Source: Pythium myriotylum
Taxonomy: Eukaryota; Oomycota; Peronosporomycetes; Pythiales; Pythiaceae
DNA length: 64,000 nucleotides
Assembly (NCBI GenBank): GCA_023091665.1
Contig: JALJCQ010000023.1
Span: forward strand, 1,240,001 to 1,304,000
Direction: 5' to 3'
In this document: one piece after another, positions 25,433 through 38,918 of the stretch
Layout of the letters: the number at the start of each line of letters is the position of its first letter
Position numbering within the stretch: position 1 is the first letter of the stretch
Notes under the pieces: generated by a model
Seen by the model: only the letters and a program-made list of their open reading frames with translations
What the model was told of the DNA's origin: nothing
Database searches by the model: none
Program-made: the position numbers and the translations under genes

Positions 25433-25505
25433 TGGACGTTGGGGGTATCGATCCCCCTACCTCCCGCATGCGAAGCGGGCGCTCTACCATCTGAGCTAAA
25501 CGCCC
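25433..25505 (-). tRNA. tRNA-Ala(CGC), array copy 17
   Basis: Interval 2267 bp because the spacer contains insert copy 1. From here to about 33 kb the G-rich tract is 6 bp longer than in the first half of the array. Confidence 0.96.
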
Positions 25506-26901
25506 ATACAACTGATACCTCGCCCAGAAACCCTCACAAACTCATCACAACATCAACACAACACACAACACTTACAAACACACAGACGCACACACCAACA
25601 CACCGACACACACAAAAACTGCCCACATACGCCCAACGCACACCACAATCAACTCGAACCCACTCAGCAAACACCACTCAACGTCCTTCAGCCCCATTCG
25701 TGCCAAACGCTTCCGCTCGACAGATCCACTCCACATCATCGTCCTCGCCATCGTCCACGCCCACTCTCATCCCTCCATCTCCCCACCGTGCTCCCCCACG
25801 GATCCACGCTACGAGAACACGCCGGTTTGCGTCATCATCACTGCGAGGACCCTCGCTCCCTCGGTTCGAGTCTTGGTCGGGGATATTCTATGAGATATAA
25901 TACTTCGGAGCGACGCCGCAGTTTGCCGCGGGGGCGTGGATCTAAGCAACGGGGGTCGCGTGTTGGAAGCCGAGCGCGAGTTCGATGGGTTGCTCGTGGT
26001 CAATAACATTTTGGAGCGAGCCGAACGGAGAGCAATGAGCAAGAGTGCGCGCGAGGTGCTAAGGCGGAGGGTGGTAAGAGCATGAGGCGGTAAGACGGGG
26101 GAGAGGACGGGGGAGAGGGCGGGGACGGGGCGCGGGCGGCGGGGGCGGGGGCGGGGGCGGGGGAGAGAACAACGGGACAGGACGGTAGCACAGGAGGGCA
26201 GTCGAGGAACGGAGGAGTGGAAGAAAGCAGAGCATCAGAACACCACAACAGCATGGGAGCAGCGAAGCAGAGGAGCGAGTTGGTGGGTTGAGACGGACGG
26301 CAAAACAGCAATATGGCATAACGGCAGAGCGACCGACCGACAGCTCGTCAGCTCGTCAGCTCGAGAGAGCTCGACAGCTCGCAGCCCGACAGCTCGACAG
26401 CCCGACAGCTCGCAGCCCGACAGCTCGACAGCTCGACAGCTCGACAGCTCGACAGCTCGACAGCAGAGTAAAGCACGATAGCACAGTACAGTCCGACAGC
26501 ACAGCAGAGCACAAGGGCAGCATAGCACGACAAGAGAGTGGCAGGACGGCAGGACGGCAGGACGGCGGGACGGCGGGACGGCGGGATGGCAGGACGGCGG
26601 GACGGCGGGACGGCGGGACGGCGGGAGGAGGGGTAGGCAAGACGAGGGGTAGGCAAGACGAGAGGTAGGCAAGGCGGCATATCGAATGGGTAGTAAGAGG
26701 AGGTCAAATGGGTGAGAGAGAGTGCATAGAGCGGGGGTCGTAGGGTGGCAGGAGTCGTGTGATGTGCGATGTGTTCAATGTGATGCAGTGTGCGGTGAAG
26801 CAGGGAGTAAAAGAGTGGGCGTGAGGGCAACGAATAACAACGAATAACTGGAAGATGAGGAGGCTAGAAGACGGTTGTGTGCGTGGTCGGGGAGCAAGAA
26901 A

Positions 26902-26974
26902 TGGACGTTGGGGGTATCGATCCCCCTACCTCCCGCATGCGAAGCGGGCGCTCTACCATCTGAGCTAAACGCCC
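26902..26974 (-). tRNA. tRNA-Ala(CGC), array copy 18
   Basis: Interval 1469 bp, made up differently from the earlier 1469 units: 6 bp in the G-rich tract plus the 2-bp AG insertion, not an octamer. The spacer has CACGCCCACTC in place of CACGCTCACTC near 25757. Confidence 0.96.
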
Positions 26975-28368
26975 ATACAACTGATACCTCGCCCAGAAAC
27001 CCTCACAAACTCATCACAACATCAACACAACACACAACACTTACAAACACACAGACGCACACACCAACACACCGACACACACAAAAACTGCCCACATACG
27101 CCCAACGCACACCACAATCAACTCGAACCCACTCAGCAAACACCACTCAACGTCCTTCAGCCCCATTCGTGCCAAACGCTTCCGCTCGACAGATCCACTC
27201 CACATCATCGTCCTCGCCATCGTCCACGCTCACTCTCATCCCTCCATCTCCCCACCGTGCTCCCCCACGGATCCACGCTACGAGAACACGCCGGTTTGCG
27301 TCATCATCACTGCGAGGACCCTCGCTCCCTCGGTTCGAGTCTTGGTCGGGGATATTCTATGAGATATAATACTTCGGAGCGACGCCGCAGTTTGCCGCGG
27401 GGGCGTGGATCTAAGCAACGGGGGTCGCGTGTTGGAAGCCGAGCGCGAGTTCGATGGGTTGCTCGTGGTCAATAACATTTTGGAGCGAGCCGAACGGAGA
27501 GCAATGAGCAAGAGTGCGCGCGAGGTGCTAAGGCGGAGGGTGGTAAGAGCATGAGGCGGTAAGACGGGGGAGAGGACGGGGGAGAGGGCGGGGACGGGGC
27601 GCGGGCGGCGGGGGCGGGGGCGGGGGCGGGGGAGAGAACAACGGGACAGGACGGTAGCACAGGAGGGCAGTCGAGGAACGGAGGAGTGGAAGAAAGCAGA
27701 GCATCAGAACACCACAACAGCATGGGAGCAGCGAAGCAGAGGAGCGAGTTGGTGGGTTGAGACGGACGGCAAAACAGCAATATGGCATAACGGCAGAGCG
27801 ACCGACCGACAGCTCGTCAGCTCGTCAGCTCGAGAGCTCGACAGCTCGCAGCCCGACAGCTCGACAGCCCGACAGCTCGCAGCCCGACAGCTCGACAGCT
27901 CGACAGCTCGACAGCTCGACAGCTCGACAGCAGAGTAAAGCACGATAGCACAGTACAGTCCGACAGCACAGCAGAGCACAAGGGCAGCATAGCACGACAA
28001 GAGAGTGGCAGGACGGCAGGACGGCAGGACGGCGGGACGGCGGGACGGCGGGATGGCAGGACGGCGGGACGGCGGGACGGCGGGACGGCGGGAGGAGGGG
28101 TAGGCAAGACGAGGGGTAGGCAAGACGAGAGGTAGGCAAGGCGGCATATCGAATGGGTAGTAAGAGGAGGTCAAATGGGTGAGAGAGAGTGCATAGAGCG
28201 GGGGTCGTAGGGTGGCAGGAGTCGTGTGATGTGCGATGTGTTCAATGTGATGCAGTGTGCGGTGAAGCAGGGAGTAAAAGAGTGGGCGTGAGGGCAACGA
28301 ATAACAACGAATAACTGGAAGATGAGGAGGCTAGAAGACGGTTGTGTGCGTGGTCGGGGAGCAAGAAA

Positions 28369-28441
28369 TGGACGTTGGGGGTATCGATCCCCCTACCTCC
28401 CGCATGCGAAGCGGGCGCTCTACCATCTGAGCTAAACGCCC
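28369..28441 (-). tRNA. tRNA-Ala(CGC), array copy 19
   Basis: Interval 1467 bp, the only one of this length: the long G-rich tract is present but the AG insertion is not, so the two markers have been recombined. Confidence 0.96.
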
Positions 28442-29837
28442 ATACAACTGATACCTCGCCCAGAAACCCTCACAAACTCATCACAACATCAACACAACAC
28501 ACAACACTTACAAACACACAGACGCACACACCAACACACCGACACACACAAAAACTGCCCACATACGCCCAACGCACACCACAATCAACTCGAACCCACT
28601 CAGCAAACACCACTCAACGTCCTTCAGCCCCATTCGTGCCAAACGCTTCCGCTCGACAGATCCACTCCACATCATCGTCCTCGCCATCGTCCACGCCCAC
28701 TCTCATCCCTCCATCTCCCCACCGTGCTCCCCCACGGATCCACGCTACGAGAACACGCCGGTTTGCGTCATCATCACTGCGAGGACCCTCGCTCCCTCGG
28801 TTCGAGTCTTGGTCGGGGATATTCTATGAGATATAATACTTCGGAGCGACGCCGCAGTTTGCCGCGGGGGCGTGGATCTAAGCAACGGGGGTCGCGTGTT
28901 GGAAGCCGAGCGCGAGTTCGATGGGTTGCTCGTGGTCAATAACATTTTGGAGCGAGCCGAACGGAGAGCAATGAGCAAGAGTGCGCGCGAGGTGCTAAGG
29001 CGGAGGGTGGTAAGAGCATGAGGCGGTAAGACGGGGGAGAGGACGGGGGAGAGGGCGGGGACGGGGCGCGGGCGGCGGGGGCGGGGGCGGGGGCGGGGGA
29101 GAGAACAACGGGACAGGACGGTAGCACAGGAGGGCAGTCGAGGAACGGAGGAGTGGAAGAAAGCAGAGCATCAGAACACCACAACAGCATGGGAGCAGCG
29201 AAGCAGAGGAGCGAGTTGGTGGGTTGAGACGGACGGCAAAACAGCAATATGGCATAACGGCAGAGCGACCGACCGACAGCTCGTCAGCTCGTCAGCTCGA
29301 GAGAGCTCGACAGCTCGCAGCCCGACAGCTCGACAGCCCGACAGCTCGCAGCCCGACAGCTCGACAGCTCGACAGCTCGACAGCTCGACAGCTCGACAGC
29401 AGAGTAAAGCACGATAGCACAGTACAGTCCGACAGCACAGCAGAGCACAAGGGCAGCATAGCACGACAAGAGAGTGGCAGGACGGCAGGACGGCAGGACG
29501 GCGGGACGGCGGGACGGCGGGATGGCAGGACGGCGGGACGGCGGGATGGCGGGACGGCGGGAGGAGGGGTAGGCAAGACGAGGGGTAGGCAAGACGAGAG
29601 GTAGGCAAGGCGGCATATCGAATGGGTAGTAAGAGGAGGTCAAATGGGTGAGAGAGAGTGCATAGAGCGGGGGTCGTAGGGTGGCAGGAGTCGTGTGATG
29701 TGCGATGTGTTCAATGTGATGCAGTGTGCGGTGAAGCAGGGAGTAAAAGAGTGGGCGTGAGGGCAACGAATAACAACGAATAACTGGAAGATGAGGAGGC
29801 TAGAAGACGGTTGTGTGCGTGGTCGGGGAGCAAGAAA

Positions 29838-29910
29838 TGGACGTTGGGGGTATCGATCCCCCTACCTCCCGCATGCGAAGCGGGCGCTCTACCATCTGAG
29901 CTAAACGCCC
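29838..29910 (-). tRNA. tRNA-Ala(CGC), array copy 20
   Basis: Interval 1469 bp; the spacer shares the CACGCCCACTC variant with that of copy 18. Confidence 0.96.
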
Positions 29911-31306
29911 ATACAACTGATACCTCGCCCAGAAACCCTCACAAACTCATCACAACATCAACACAACACACAACACTTACAAACACACAGACGCACACAC
30001 CAACACACCGACACACACAAAAACTGCCCACATACGCCCAACGCACACCACAATCAACTCGAACCCACTCAGCAAACACCACTCAACGTCCTTCAGCCCC
30101 ATTCGTGCCAAACGCTTCCGCTCGACAGATCCACTCCACATCATCGTCCTCGCCATCGTCCACGCCCACTCTCATCCCTCCATCTCCCCACCGTGCTCCC
30201 CCACGGATCCACGCTACGAGAACACGCCGGTTTGCGTCATCATCACTGCGAGGACCCTCGCTCCCTCGGTTCGAGTCTTGGTCGGGGATATTCTATGAGA
30301 TATAATACTTCGGAGCGACGCCGCAGTTTGCCGCGGGGGCGTGGATCTAAGCAACGGGGGTCGCGTGTTGGAAGCCGAGCGCGAGTTCGATGGGTTGCTC
30401 GTGGTCAATAACATTTTGGAGCGAGCCGAACGGAGAGCAATGAGCAAGAGTGCGCGCGAGGTGCTAAGGCGGAGGGTGGTAAGAGCATGAGGCGGTAAGA
30501 CGGGGGAGAGGACGGGGGAGAGGGCGGGGACGGGGCGCGGGCGGCGGGGGCGGGGGCGGGGGCGGGGGAGAGAACAACGGGACAGGACGGTAGCACAGGA
30601 GGGCAGTCGAGGAACGGAGGAGTGGAAGAAAGCAGAGCATCAGAACACCACAACAGCATGGGAGCAGCGAAGCAGAGGAGCGAGTTGGTGGGTTGAGACG
30701 GACGGCAAAACAGCAATATGGCATAACGGCAGAGCGACCGACCGACAGCTCGTCAGCTCGTCAGCTCGAGAGAGCTCGACAGCTCGCAGCCCGACAGCTC
30801 GACAGCCCGACAGCTCGCAGCCCGACAGCTCGACAGCTCGACAGCTCGACAGCTCGACAGCTCGACAGCAGAGTAAAGCACGATAGCACAGTACAGTCCG
30901 ACAGCACAGCAGAGCACAAGGGCAGCATAGCACGACAAGAGAGTGGCAGGACGGCAGGACGGCAGGACGGCGGGACGGCGGGACGGCGGGATGGCAGGAC
31001 GGCGGGACGGCGGGACGGCGGGACGGCGGGAGGAGGGGTAGGCAAGACGAGGGGTAGGCAAGACGAGAGGTAGGCAAGGCGGCATATCGAATGGGTAGTA
31101 AGAGGAGGTCAAATGGGTGAGAGAGAGTGCATAGAGCGGGGGTCGTAGGGTGGCAGGAGTCGTGTGATGTGCGATGTGTTCAATGTGATGCAGTGTGCGG
31201 TGAAGCAGGGAGTAAAAGAGTGGGCGTGAGGGCAACGAATAACAACGAATAACTGGAAGATGAGGAGGCTAGAAGACGGTTGTGTGCGTGGTCGGGGAGC
31301 AAGAAA

Positions 31307-31379
31307 TGGACGTTGGGGGTATCGATCCCCCTACCTCCCGCATGCGAAGCGGGCGCTCTACCATCTGAGCTAAACGCCC
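31307..31379 (-). tRNA. tRNA-Ala(CGC), array copy 21
   Basis: Interval 1469 bp; CACGCCCACTC variant present. Insert copy 2 begins 21 bp upstream of this gene's 5' end. Confidence 0.96.
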
Positions 31380-31400
31380 ATACAACTGATACCTCGCCCA

Positions 31401-32160
31401 ACTTCGCAATTTGCTCGCTACCCCTCAAGTGACCAAGTCCAGAAGTGTCCAGTCCAAGCACCCAGCCCAGCTGCCAGCCCATCACCCCCGACCCTCTCCA
31501 CACCCAGTCGCCATGACCAAGGGTGCTGCGAGAGCCAAGACCAAGCGCAAGAAGCTTGGCATCGGGACGCTGCCGCCACCGCGCCGACCAGTCGGCATCC
31601 CATGCGTGCTTCCTTCGGCTTCATCGGGAGAGCCGACATTCACCACATGGAGAGCGCGCGCCAGAGCTCGGCCACCCGGTCGACTCTAATATCAACCCAC
31701 CGCTGATCAACCCACGCCGTGACCAACACTCACGGCACCCAGCCACCAACCTTCACTCACGAGACCGTTGGGTAACCAACACTCACCGACACCAACCTCA
31801 ACCCAACCAGCACTCACCGACACCAACCTCAACCCAACCAGCATTCAAGCAACCCAGCATCAACCCAACCGGCATTCAGCCAACCCAGCTTCAACCCAAC
31901 CAACACTCAAGCAACCCAGCATCAACATACCAGCAAACCAGCAAATGAAGGTCAAGTTAACCCAGTACCCAGCTTCAACGACAACAGAACAACCACCTCA
32001 ACAACCCAACGAACCATGACGCAAGGATTCATCCTCTCAGCACAAACCGACCAGCCAACCACGAGACTCAACCGAACCTTAGCAACATAGAACCCGCACG
32101 GGATTAGCGAGCAGTTAGAAGTCAGTCGTAAATGCTAGTGCAGCAATACAGACGCCTTGA
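31401..32160 (+). repeat. Spacer insert, copy 2 (760 bp)
   Basis: Near-identical to copy 1, starting at the same distance from the tRNA. The 3' junction is different: array sequence resumes at AACTGATACCTCG with no tRNA stub. Small differences lie in the CA-rich repeat section (CTCAAGCAACCC for CTCAACTCACCC near 31905). It carries the 58-codon frame at 31513-31689. Confidence 0.85.
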
Positions 32161-33597
32161 AACTGATACCTCGCCCAGAAACCCTCACAAACTCATCACA
32201 ACATCAACACAACACACAACACTTACAAACACACAGACGCACACACCAACACACCGACACACACAAAAACTGCCCACATACGCCCAACGCACACCACAAT
32301 CAACTCGAACCCACTCAGCAAACACCACTCAACGTCCTTCAGCCCCATTCGTGCCAAACGCTTCCGCTCGACAGATCCACTCCACATCATCGTCCTCGCC
32401 ATCGTCCACGCTCACTCTCATCCCTCCATCTCCCCACCGTGCTCCCCCACGGATCCACGCTACGAGAACACGCCGGTTTGCGTCATCATCACTGCGAGGA
32501 CCCTCGCTCCCTCGGTTCGAGTCTTGGTCGGGGATATTCTATGAGATATAATACTTCGGAGCGACGCCGCAGTTTGCCGCGGGGGCGTGGATCTAAGCAA
32601 CGGGGGTCGCGTGTTGGAAGCCGAGCGCGAGTTCGATGGGTTGCTCGTGGTCAATAACATTTTGGAGCGAGCCGAACGGAGAGCAATGAGCAAGAGTGCG
32701 CGCGAGGTGCTAAGGCGGAGGGTGGTAAGAGCATGAGGCGGTAAGACGGGGGAGAGGACGGGGGAGAGGGCGGGGACGGGGCGCGGGCGGCGGGGGCGGG
32801 GGCGGGGGCGGGGGAGAGAACAACGGGACAGGACGGTAGCACAGGAGGGCAGTCGAGGAACGGAGGAGTGGAAGAAAGCAGAGCATCAGAACACCACAAC
32901 AGCATGGGAGCAGCGAAGCAGAGGAGCGAGTTGGTGGGTTGAGACGGACGGCAAAACAGCAATATGGCATAACGGCAGAGCGACCGACCGACAGCTCGTC
33001 AGCTCGTCAGCTCGAGAGCTCGACAGCTCGCAGCCCGACAGCTCGACAGCCCGACAGCTCGCAGCCCGACAGCTCGACAGCCCGACAGCTCGCAGCCCGA
33101 CAGCTCGACAGCTCGACAGCTCGACAGCTCGACAGCTCGACAGCTCGACAGCAGAGTAAAGCACGATAGCACAGTACAGTCCGACAGCACAGCAGAGCAC
33201 AAGGGCAGCATAGCACGACAAGAGAGTGGCAGGACGGCAGGACGGCAGGACGGCGGGACGGCGGGACGGCGGGACGGCGGGATGGCAGGACGGCGGGACG
33301 GCGGGGCGGCGGGACGGCGGGAGGAGGGGTAGGCAAGACGAGGGGTAGGCAAGACGAGAGGTAGGCAAGGCGGCATATCGAATGGGTAGTAAGAGGAGGT
33401 CAAATGGGTGAGAGAGAGTGCATAGAGCGGGGGTCGTAGGGTGGCAGGAGTCGTGTGATGTGCGATGTGTTCAATGTGATGCAGTGTGCGGTGAAGCAGG
33501 GAGTAAAAGAGTGGGCGTGAGGGCAACGAATAACAACGAATAACTGGAAGATGAGGAGGCTAGAAGACGGTTGTGTGCGTGGTCGGGGAGCAAGAAA

Positions 33598-33670
33598 TGG
33601 ACGTTGGGGGTATCGATCCCCCTACCTCCCGCATGCGAAGCGGGCGCTCTACCATCTGAGCTAAACGCCC
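33598..33670 (-). tRNA. tRNA-Ala(CGC), array copy 22
   Basis: Interval 2291 bp because of insert copy 2; octamer repeat A in this spacer is the longest seen, with an extra ~39-bp block. Confidence 0.96.
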
Positions 33671-33692
33671 ATACAACTGATACCTCGCCCAG

Positions 33693-34483
33693 ACTTCGCA
33701 ATTTGCTCGCTACCCCTCAAGTGACCAAGTCCAGAAGTGTCCAGTCCAAGCACCCAGCCCAGCTGCCAGCCCATCACCCCCGACCCTCTCCACACCCAGT
33801 CGCCATGACCAAGGGTGCTGCGAGAGCCAAGACCAAGCGCAAGAAGCTTGGCATCGGGACGCTGCCGCCACCGCGCCGACCAGTCGGCATCCCATGCGTG
33901 CTTCCTTCGGCTTCATCGGGAGAGCCGACATTCACCACATGGAGAGCGCGCGCCAGAGCTCGGCCACCTGGTCGACTCTAATATCAACCCACCGCTGATC
34001 AACCCACGCCGTGACCAACACTCACGGCACCCAGCCACCAACCTTCACTCACGAGACCGTTGGGTAACCAACACTCACCGACACCAACCTCAACCCAACC
34101 AGCACTCACCGACACCAACCTCAACCCAACCAGCATTCAAGCAACCCAGCATCAACCCAACCGGCATTCAGCCAACCCAGCATCAACCCAACCGGCATTC
34201 AGCCAACCCAGCTTCAACCCAACCAACACTCAACTCACCCAGCATCAACATACCAGCAAACCAGCAAATGAAGGTCAAGTTAACCCAGTACCCAGCTTCA
34301 ACGACAACAGAACAACCACCTCAACAACCCAACGAACCATGACGCAAGGATTCATCCTCTCAGCACAAACCGACCAGCCAACCACGAGACTCAACCGAAC
34401 CTTAGCAACATAGAACCCGCACGGGATTAGCGAGCAGTTAGAAGTCAGTCGTAAATGCTAGTGCAGCAATACAGACGCCTTGA
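33693..34483 (+). repeat. Spacer insert, copy 3 (791 bp)
   Basis: Same element as copies 1 and 2, with an additional ~31-bp repeat step in the CA-rich section (near 34170) and one extra G at its left junction (CCCAGACTTCGC in place of CCCAACTTCGC). The 3' junction is of the same type as copy 2, so copies 2 and 3 are probably sisters. The 58-codon frame is at 33805-33981. Confidence 0.85.
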
Positions 34484-35859
34484 AACTGATACCTCGCCCA
34501 GAAACCCTCACAAACTCATCACAACATCAACACAACACACAACACTTACAAACACACAGACGCACACACCAACACACCGACACACACAAAAACTGCCCAC
34601 ATACGCCCAACGCACACCACAATCAACTCGAACCCACTCAGCAAACACCACTCAACGTCCTTCAGCCCCATTCGTGCCAAACGCTTCCGCTCGACAGATC
34701 CACTCCACATCATCGTCCTCGCCATCGTCCACGCTCACTCTCATCCCTCCATCTCCCCACCGTGCTCCCCCACGGATCCACGCTACGAGAACACGCCGGT
34801 TTGCGTCATCATCACTGCGAGGACCCTCGCTCCCTCGGTTCGAGTCTTGGTCGGGGATATTCTATGAGATATAATACTTCGGAGCGACGCCGCAGTTTGC
34901 CGCGGGGGCGTGGATCTAAGCAACGGGGGTCGCGTGTTGGAAGCCGAGCGCGAGTTCGATGGGTTGCTCGTGGTCAATAACATTTTGGAGCGAGCCGAAC
35001 GGAGAGCAATGAGCAAGAGTGCGCGCGAGGTGCTAAGGCGGAGGGTGGTAAGAGCATGAGGCGGTAAGACGGGGGAGAGGACGGGGGAGAGGGCGGGGAC
35101 GGGGCGCGGGCGGCGGGGGCGGGGGCGGGGGAGAGAACAACGGGACAGGACGGTAGCACAGGAGGGCAGTCGAGGAACGGAGGAGTGGAAGAAAGCAGAG
35201 CATCAGAACACCACAACAGCATGGGAGCAGCGAAGCAGAGGAGCGAGTTGGTGGGTTGAGACGGACGGCAAAACAGCAATATGGCATAACGGCAGAGCGA
35301 CCGACCGACAGCTCGTCAGCTCGTCAGCTCGAGAGCTCGACAGCTCGCAGCCCGACAGCTCGACAGCCCGACAGCTCGCAGCCCGACAGCTCGACAGCCC
35401 GACAGCTCGACAGCTCGACAGCTCGACAGCAGAGTAAAGCACGATAGCACAGTACAGTCCGACAGCACAGCAGAGCACAAGGGCAGCATAGCACGACAAG
35501 AGAGTGGCAGGACGGCAGGACGGCGGGACGGCGGGACGGCGGGATGGCAGGACGGCGGGACGGCGGGGCGGCGGGACGGCGGGAGGAGGGGTAGGCAAGA
35601 CGAGGGGTAGGCAAGACGAGAGGTAGGCAAGGCGGCATATCGAATGGGTAGTAAGAGGAGGTCAAATGGGTGAGAGAGAGTGCATAGAGCGGGGGTCGTA
35701 GGGTGGCAGGAGTCGTGTGATGTGCGATGTGTTCAATGTGATGCAGTGTGCGGTGAAGCAGGGAGTAAAAGAGTGGGCGTGAGGGCAACGAATAACAACG
35801 AATAACTGGAAGATGAGGAGGCTAGAAGACGGTTGTGTGCGTGGTCGGGGAGCAAGAAA

Positions 35860-35932
35860 TGGACGTTGGGGGTATCGATCCCCCTACCTCCCGCATGCGA
35901 AGCGGGCGCTCTACCATCTGAGCTAAACGCCC
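35860..35932 (-). tRNA. tRNA-Ala(CGC), array copy 23
   Basis: Interval 2262 bp because of insert copy 3. It opens the 1493-bp block. Confidence 0.96.
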
Positions 35933-37352
35933 ATACAACTGATACCTCGCCCAGAAACCCTCACAAACTCATCACAACATCAACACAACACACAACACTT
36001 ACAAACACACAGACGCACACACCAACACACCGACACACACAAAAACTGCCCACATACGCCCAACGCACACCACAATCAACTCGAACCCACCCAGCAAACA
36101 CCACTCAACGTCCTTCAGCCCCATTCGTGCCAAACGCTTCCGCTCGACAGATCCACTCCACATCATCGTCCTCGCCATCGTCCACGCTCACTCTCATCCC
36201 TCCATCTCCCCACCGTGCTCCCCCACGGATCCACGCTACGAGAACACGCCGGTTTGCGTCATCATCACTGCGAGGACCCTCGCTCCCTCGGTTCGAGTCT
36301 TGGTCGGGGATATTCTATGAGATATAATACTTCGGAGCGACGCCGCAGTTTGCCGCGGGGGCGTGGATCTAAGCAACGGGGGTCGCGTGTTGGAAGCCGA
36401 GCGCGAGTTCGATGGGTTGCTCGTGGTCAATAACATTTTGGAGCGAGCCGAACGGAGAGCAATGAGCAAGAGTGCGCGCGAGGTGCTAAGGCGGAGGGTG
36501 GTAAGAGCATGAGGCGGTAAGACGGGGGAGAGGACGGGGGAGAGGGCGGGGACGGGGCGCGGGCGGCGGGGGCGGGGGCGGGGGAGAGAACAACGGGACA
36601 GGACGGTAGCACAGGAGGGCAGTCGAGGAACGGAGGAGTGGAAGAAAGCAGAGCATCAGAACACCACAACAGCATGGGAGCAGCGAAGCAGAGGAGCGAG
36701 TTGGTGGGTTGAGACGGACGGCAAAACAGCAATATGGCATAACGGCAGAGCGACCGACCGACAGCTCGTCAGCTCGTCAGCTCGAGAGCTCGACAGCTCG
36801 CAGCCCGACAGCTCGACAGCCCGACAGCTCGCAGCCCGACAGCTCGACAGCTCGACAGCTCGACAGCTCGACAGCTCGACAGCTCGACAGCAGAGTAAAG
36901 CACGATAGCACAGTACAGTCCGACAGCACAGCAGAGCACAAGGGCAGCATAGCACGACAAGAGAGTGGCAGGACGGCAGGACGGCAGGACGGCGGGATGG
37001 CAGGACGGCGGGACGGCGGGACGGCGGGATGGCGGGATGGCAGGACGGCGGGACGGCGGGGCGGCGGGACGGCGGGAGGAGGGGTAGGCAAGACGAGGGG
37101 TAGGCAAGACGAGAGGTAGGCAAGGCGGCATATCGAATGGGTAGTAAGAGGAGGTCAAATGGGTGAGAGAGAGTGCATAGAGCGGGGGTCGTAGGGTGGC
37201 AGGAGTCGTGTGATGTGCGATGTGTTCAATGTGATGCAGTGTGCGGTGAAGCAGGGAGTAAAAGAGTGGGCGTGAGGGCAACGAATAACAACGAATAACT
37301 GGAAGATGAGGAGGCTAGAAGACGGTTGTGTGCGTGGTCGGGGAGCAAGAAA

Positions 37353-37425
37353 TGGACGTTGGGGGTATCGATCCCCCTACCTCCCGCATGCGAAGCGGGC
37401 GCTCTACCATCTGAGCTAAACGCCC
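37353..37425 (-). tRNA. tRNA-Ala(CGC), array copy 24
   Basis: Interval 1493 bp, first of seven; the spacer has CACCCAGC in place of CACTCAGC near 36088. Confidence 0.96.
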
Positions 37426-38845
37426 ATACAACTGATACCTCGCCCAGAAACCCTCACAAACTCATCACAACATCAACACAACACACAACACTTACAAACA
37501 CACAGACGCACACACCAACACACCGACACACACAAAAACTGCCCACATACGCCCAACGCACACCACAATCAACTCGAACCCACTCAGCAAACACCACTCA
37601 ACGTCCTTCAGCCCCATTCGTGCCAAACGCTTCCGCTCGACAGATCCACTCCACATCATCGTCCTCGCCATCGTCCACGCCCACTCTCATCCCTCCATCT
37701 CCCCACCGTGCTCCCCCACGGATCCACGCTACGAGAACACGCCGGTTTGCGTCATCATCACTGCGAGGACCCTCGCTCCCTCGGTTCGAGTCTTGGTCGG
37801 GGATATTCTATGAGATATAATACTTCGGAGCGACGCCGCAGTTTGCCGCGGGGGCGTGGATCTAAGCAACGGGGGTCGCGTGTTGGAAGCCGAGCGCGAG
37901 TTCGATGGGTTGCTCGTGGTCAATAACATTTTGGAGCGAGCCGAACGGAGAGCAATGAGCAAGAGTGCGCGCGAGGTGCTAAGGCGGAGGGTGGTAAGAG
38001 CATGAGGCGGTAAGACGGGGGAGAGGACGGGGGAGAGGGCGGGGACGGGGCGCGGGCGGCGGGGGCGGGGGCGGGGGAGAGAACAACGGGACAGGACGGT
38101 AGCACAGGAGGGCAGTCGAGGAACGGAGGAGTGGAAGAAAGCAGAGCATCAGAACACCACAACAGCATGGGAGCAGCGAAGCAGAGGAGCGAGTTGGTGG
38201 GTTGAGACGGACGGCAAAACAGCAATATGGCATAACGGCAGAGCGACCGACCGACAGCTCGTCAGCTCGTCAGCTCGAGAGCTCGACAGCTCGCAGCCCG
38301 ACAGCTCGACAGCCCGACAGCTCGCAGCCCGACAGCTCGACAGCTCGACAGCTCGACAGCTCGACAGCTCGACAGCTCGACAGCAGAGTAAAGCACGATA
38401 GCACAGTACAGTCCGACAGCACAGCAGAGCACAAGGGCAGCATAGCACGACAAGAGAGTGGCAGGACGGCAGGACGGCAGGACGGCGGGATGGCAGGACG
38501 GCGGGACGGCGGGACGGCGGGATGGCGGGATGGCAGGACGGCGGGACGGCGGGGCGGCGGGACGGCGGGAGGAGGGGTAGGCAAGACGAGGGGTAGGCAA
38601 GACGAGAGGTAGGCAAGGCGGCATATCGAATGGGTAGTAAGAGGAGGTCAAATGGGTGAGAGAGAGTGCATAGAGCGGGGGTCGTAGGGTGGCAGGAGTC
38701 GTGTGATGTGCGATGTGTTCAATGTGATGCAGTGTGCGGTGAAGCAGGGAGTAAAAGAGTGGGCGTGAGGGCAACGAATAACAACGAATAACTGGAAGAT
38801 GAGGAGGCTAGAAGACGGTTGTGTGCGTGGTCGGGGAGCAAGAAA

Positions 38846-38918
38846 TGGACGTTGGGGGTATCGATCCCCCTACCTCCCGCATGCGAAGCGGGCGCTCTAC
38901 CATCTGAGCTAAACGCCC
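38846..38918 (-). tRNA. tRNA-Ala(CGC), array copy 25
   Basis: Interval 1493 bp; the CACGCCCACTC variant reappears here near 37677, far from the 25-31 kb cluster that carries it. Confidence 0.96.

Noticed and set aside
33471..33701. Peptide with AFSSDGRAPASHAGGRGIDT on the minus strand
   Set aside because: It is a translation of the tRNA-Ala gene itself, a familiar artefact in protein databases.
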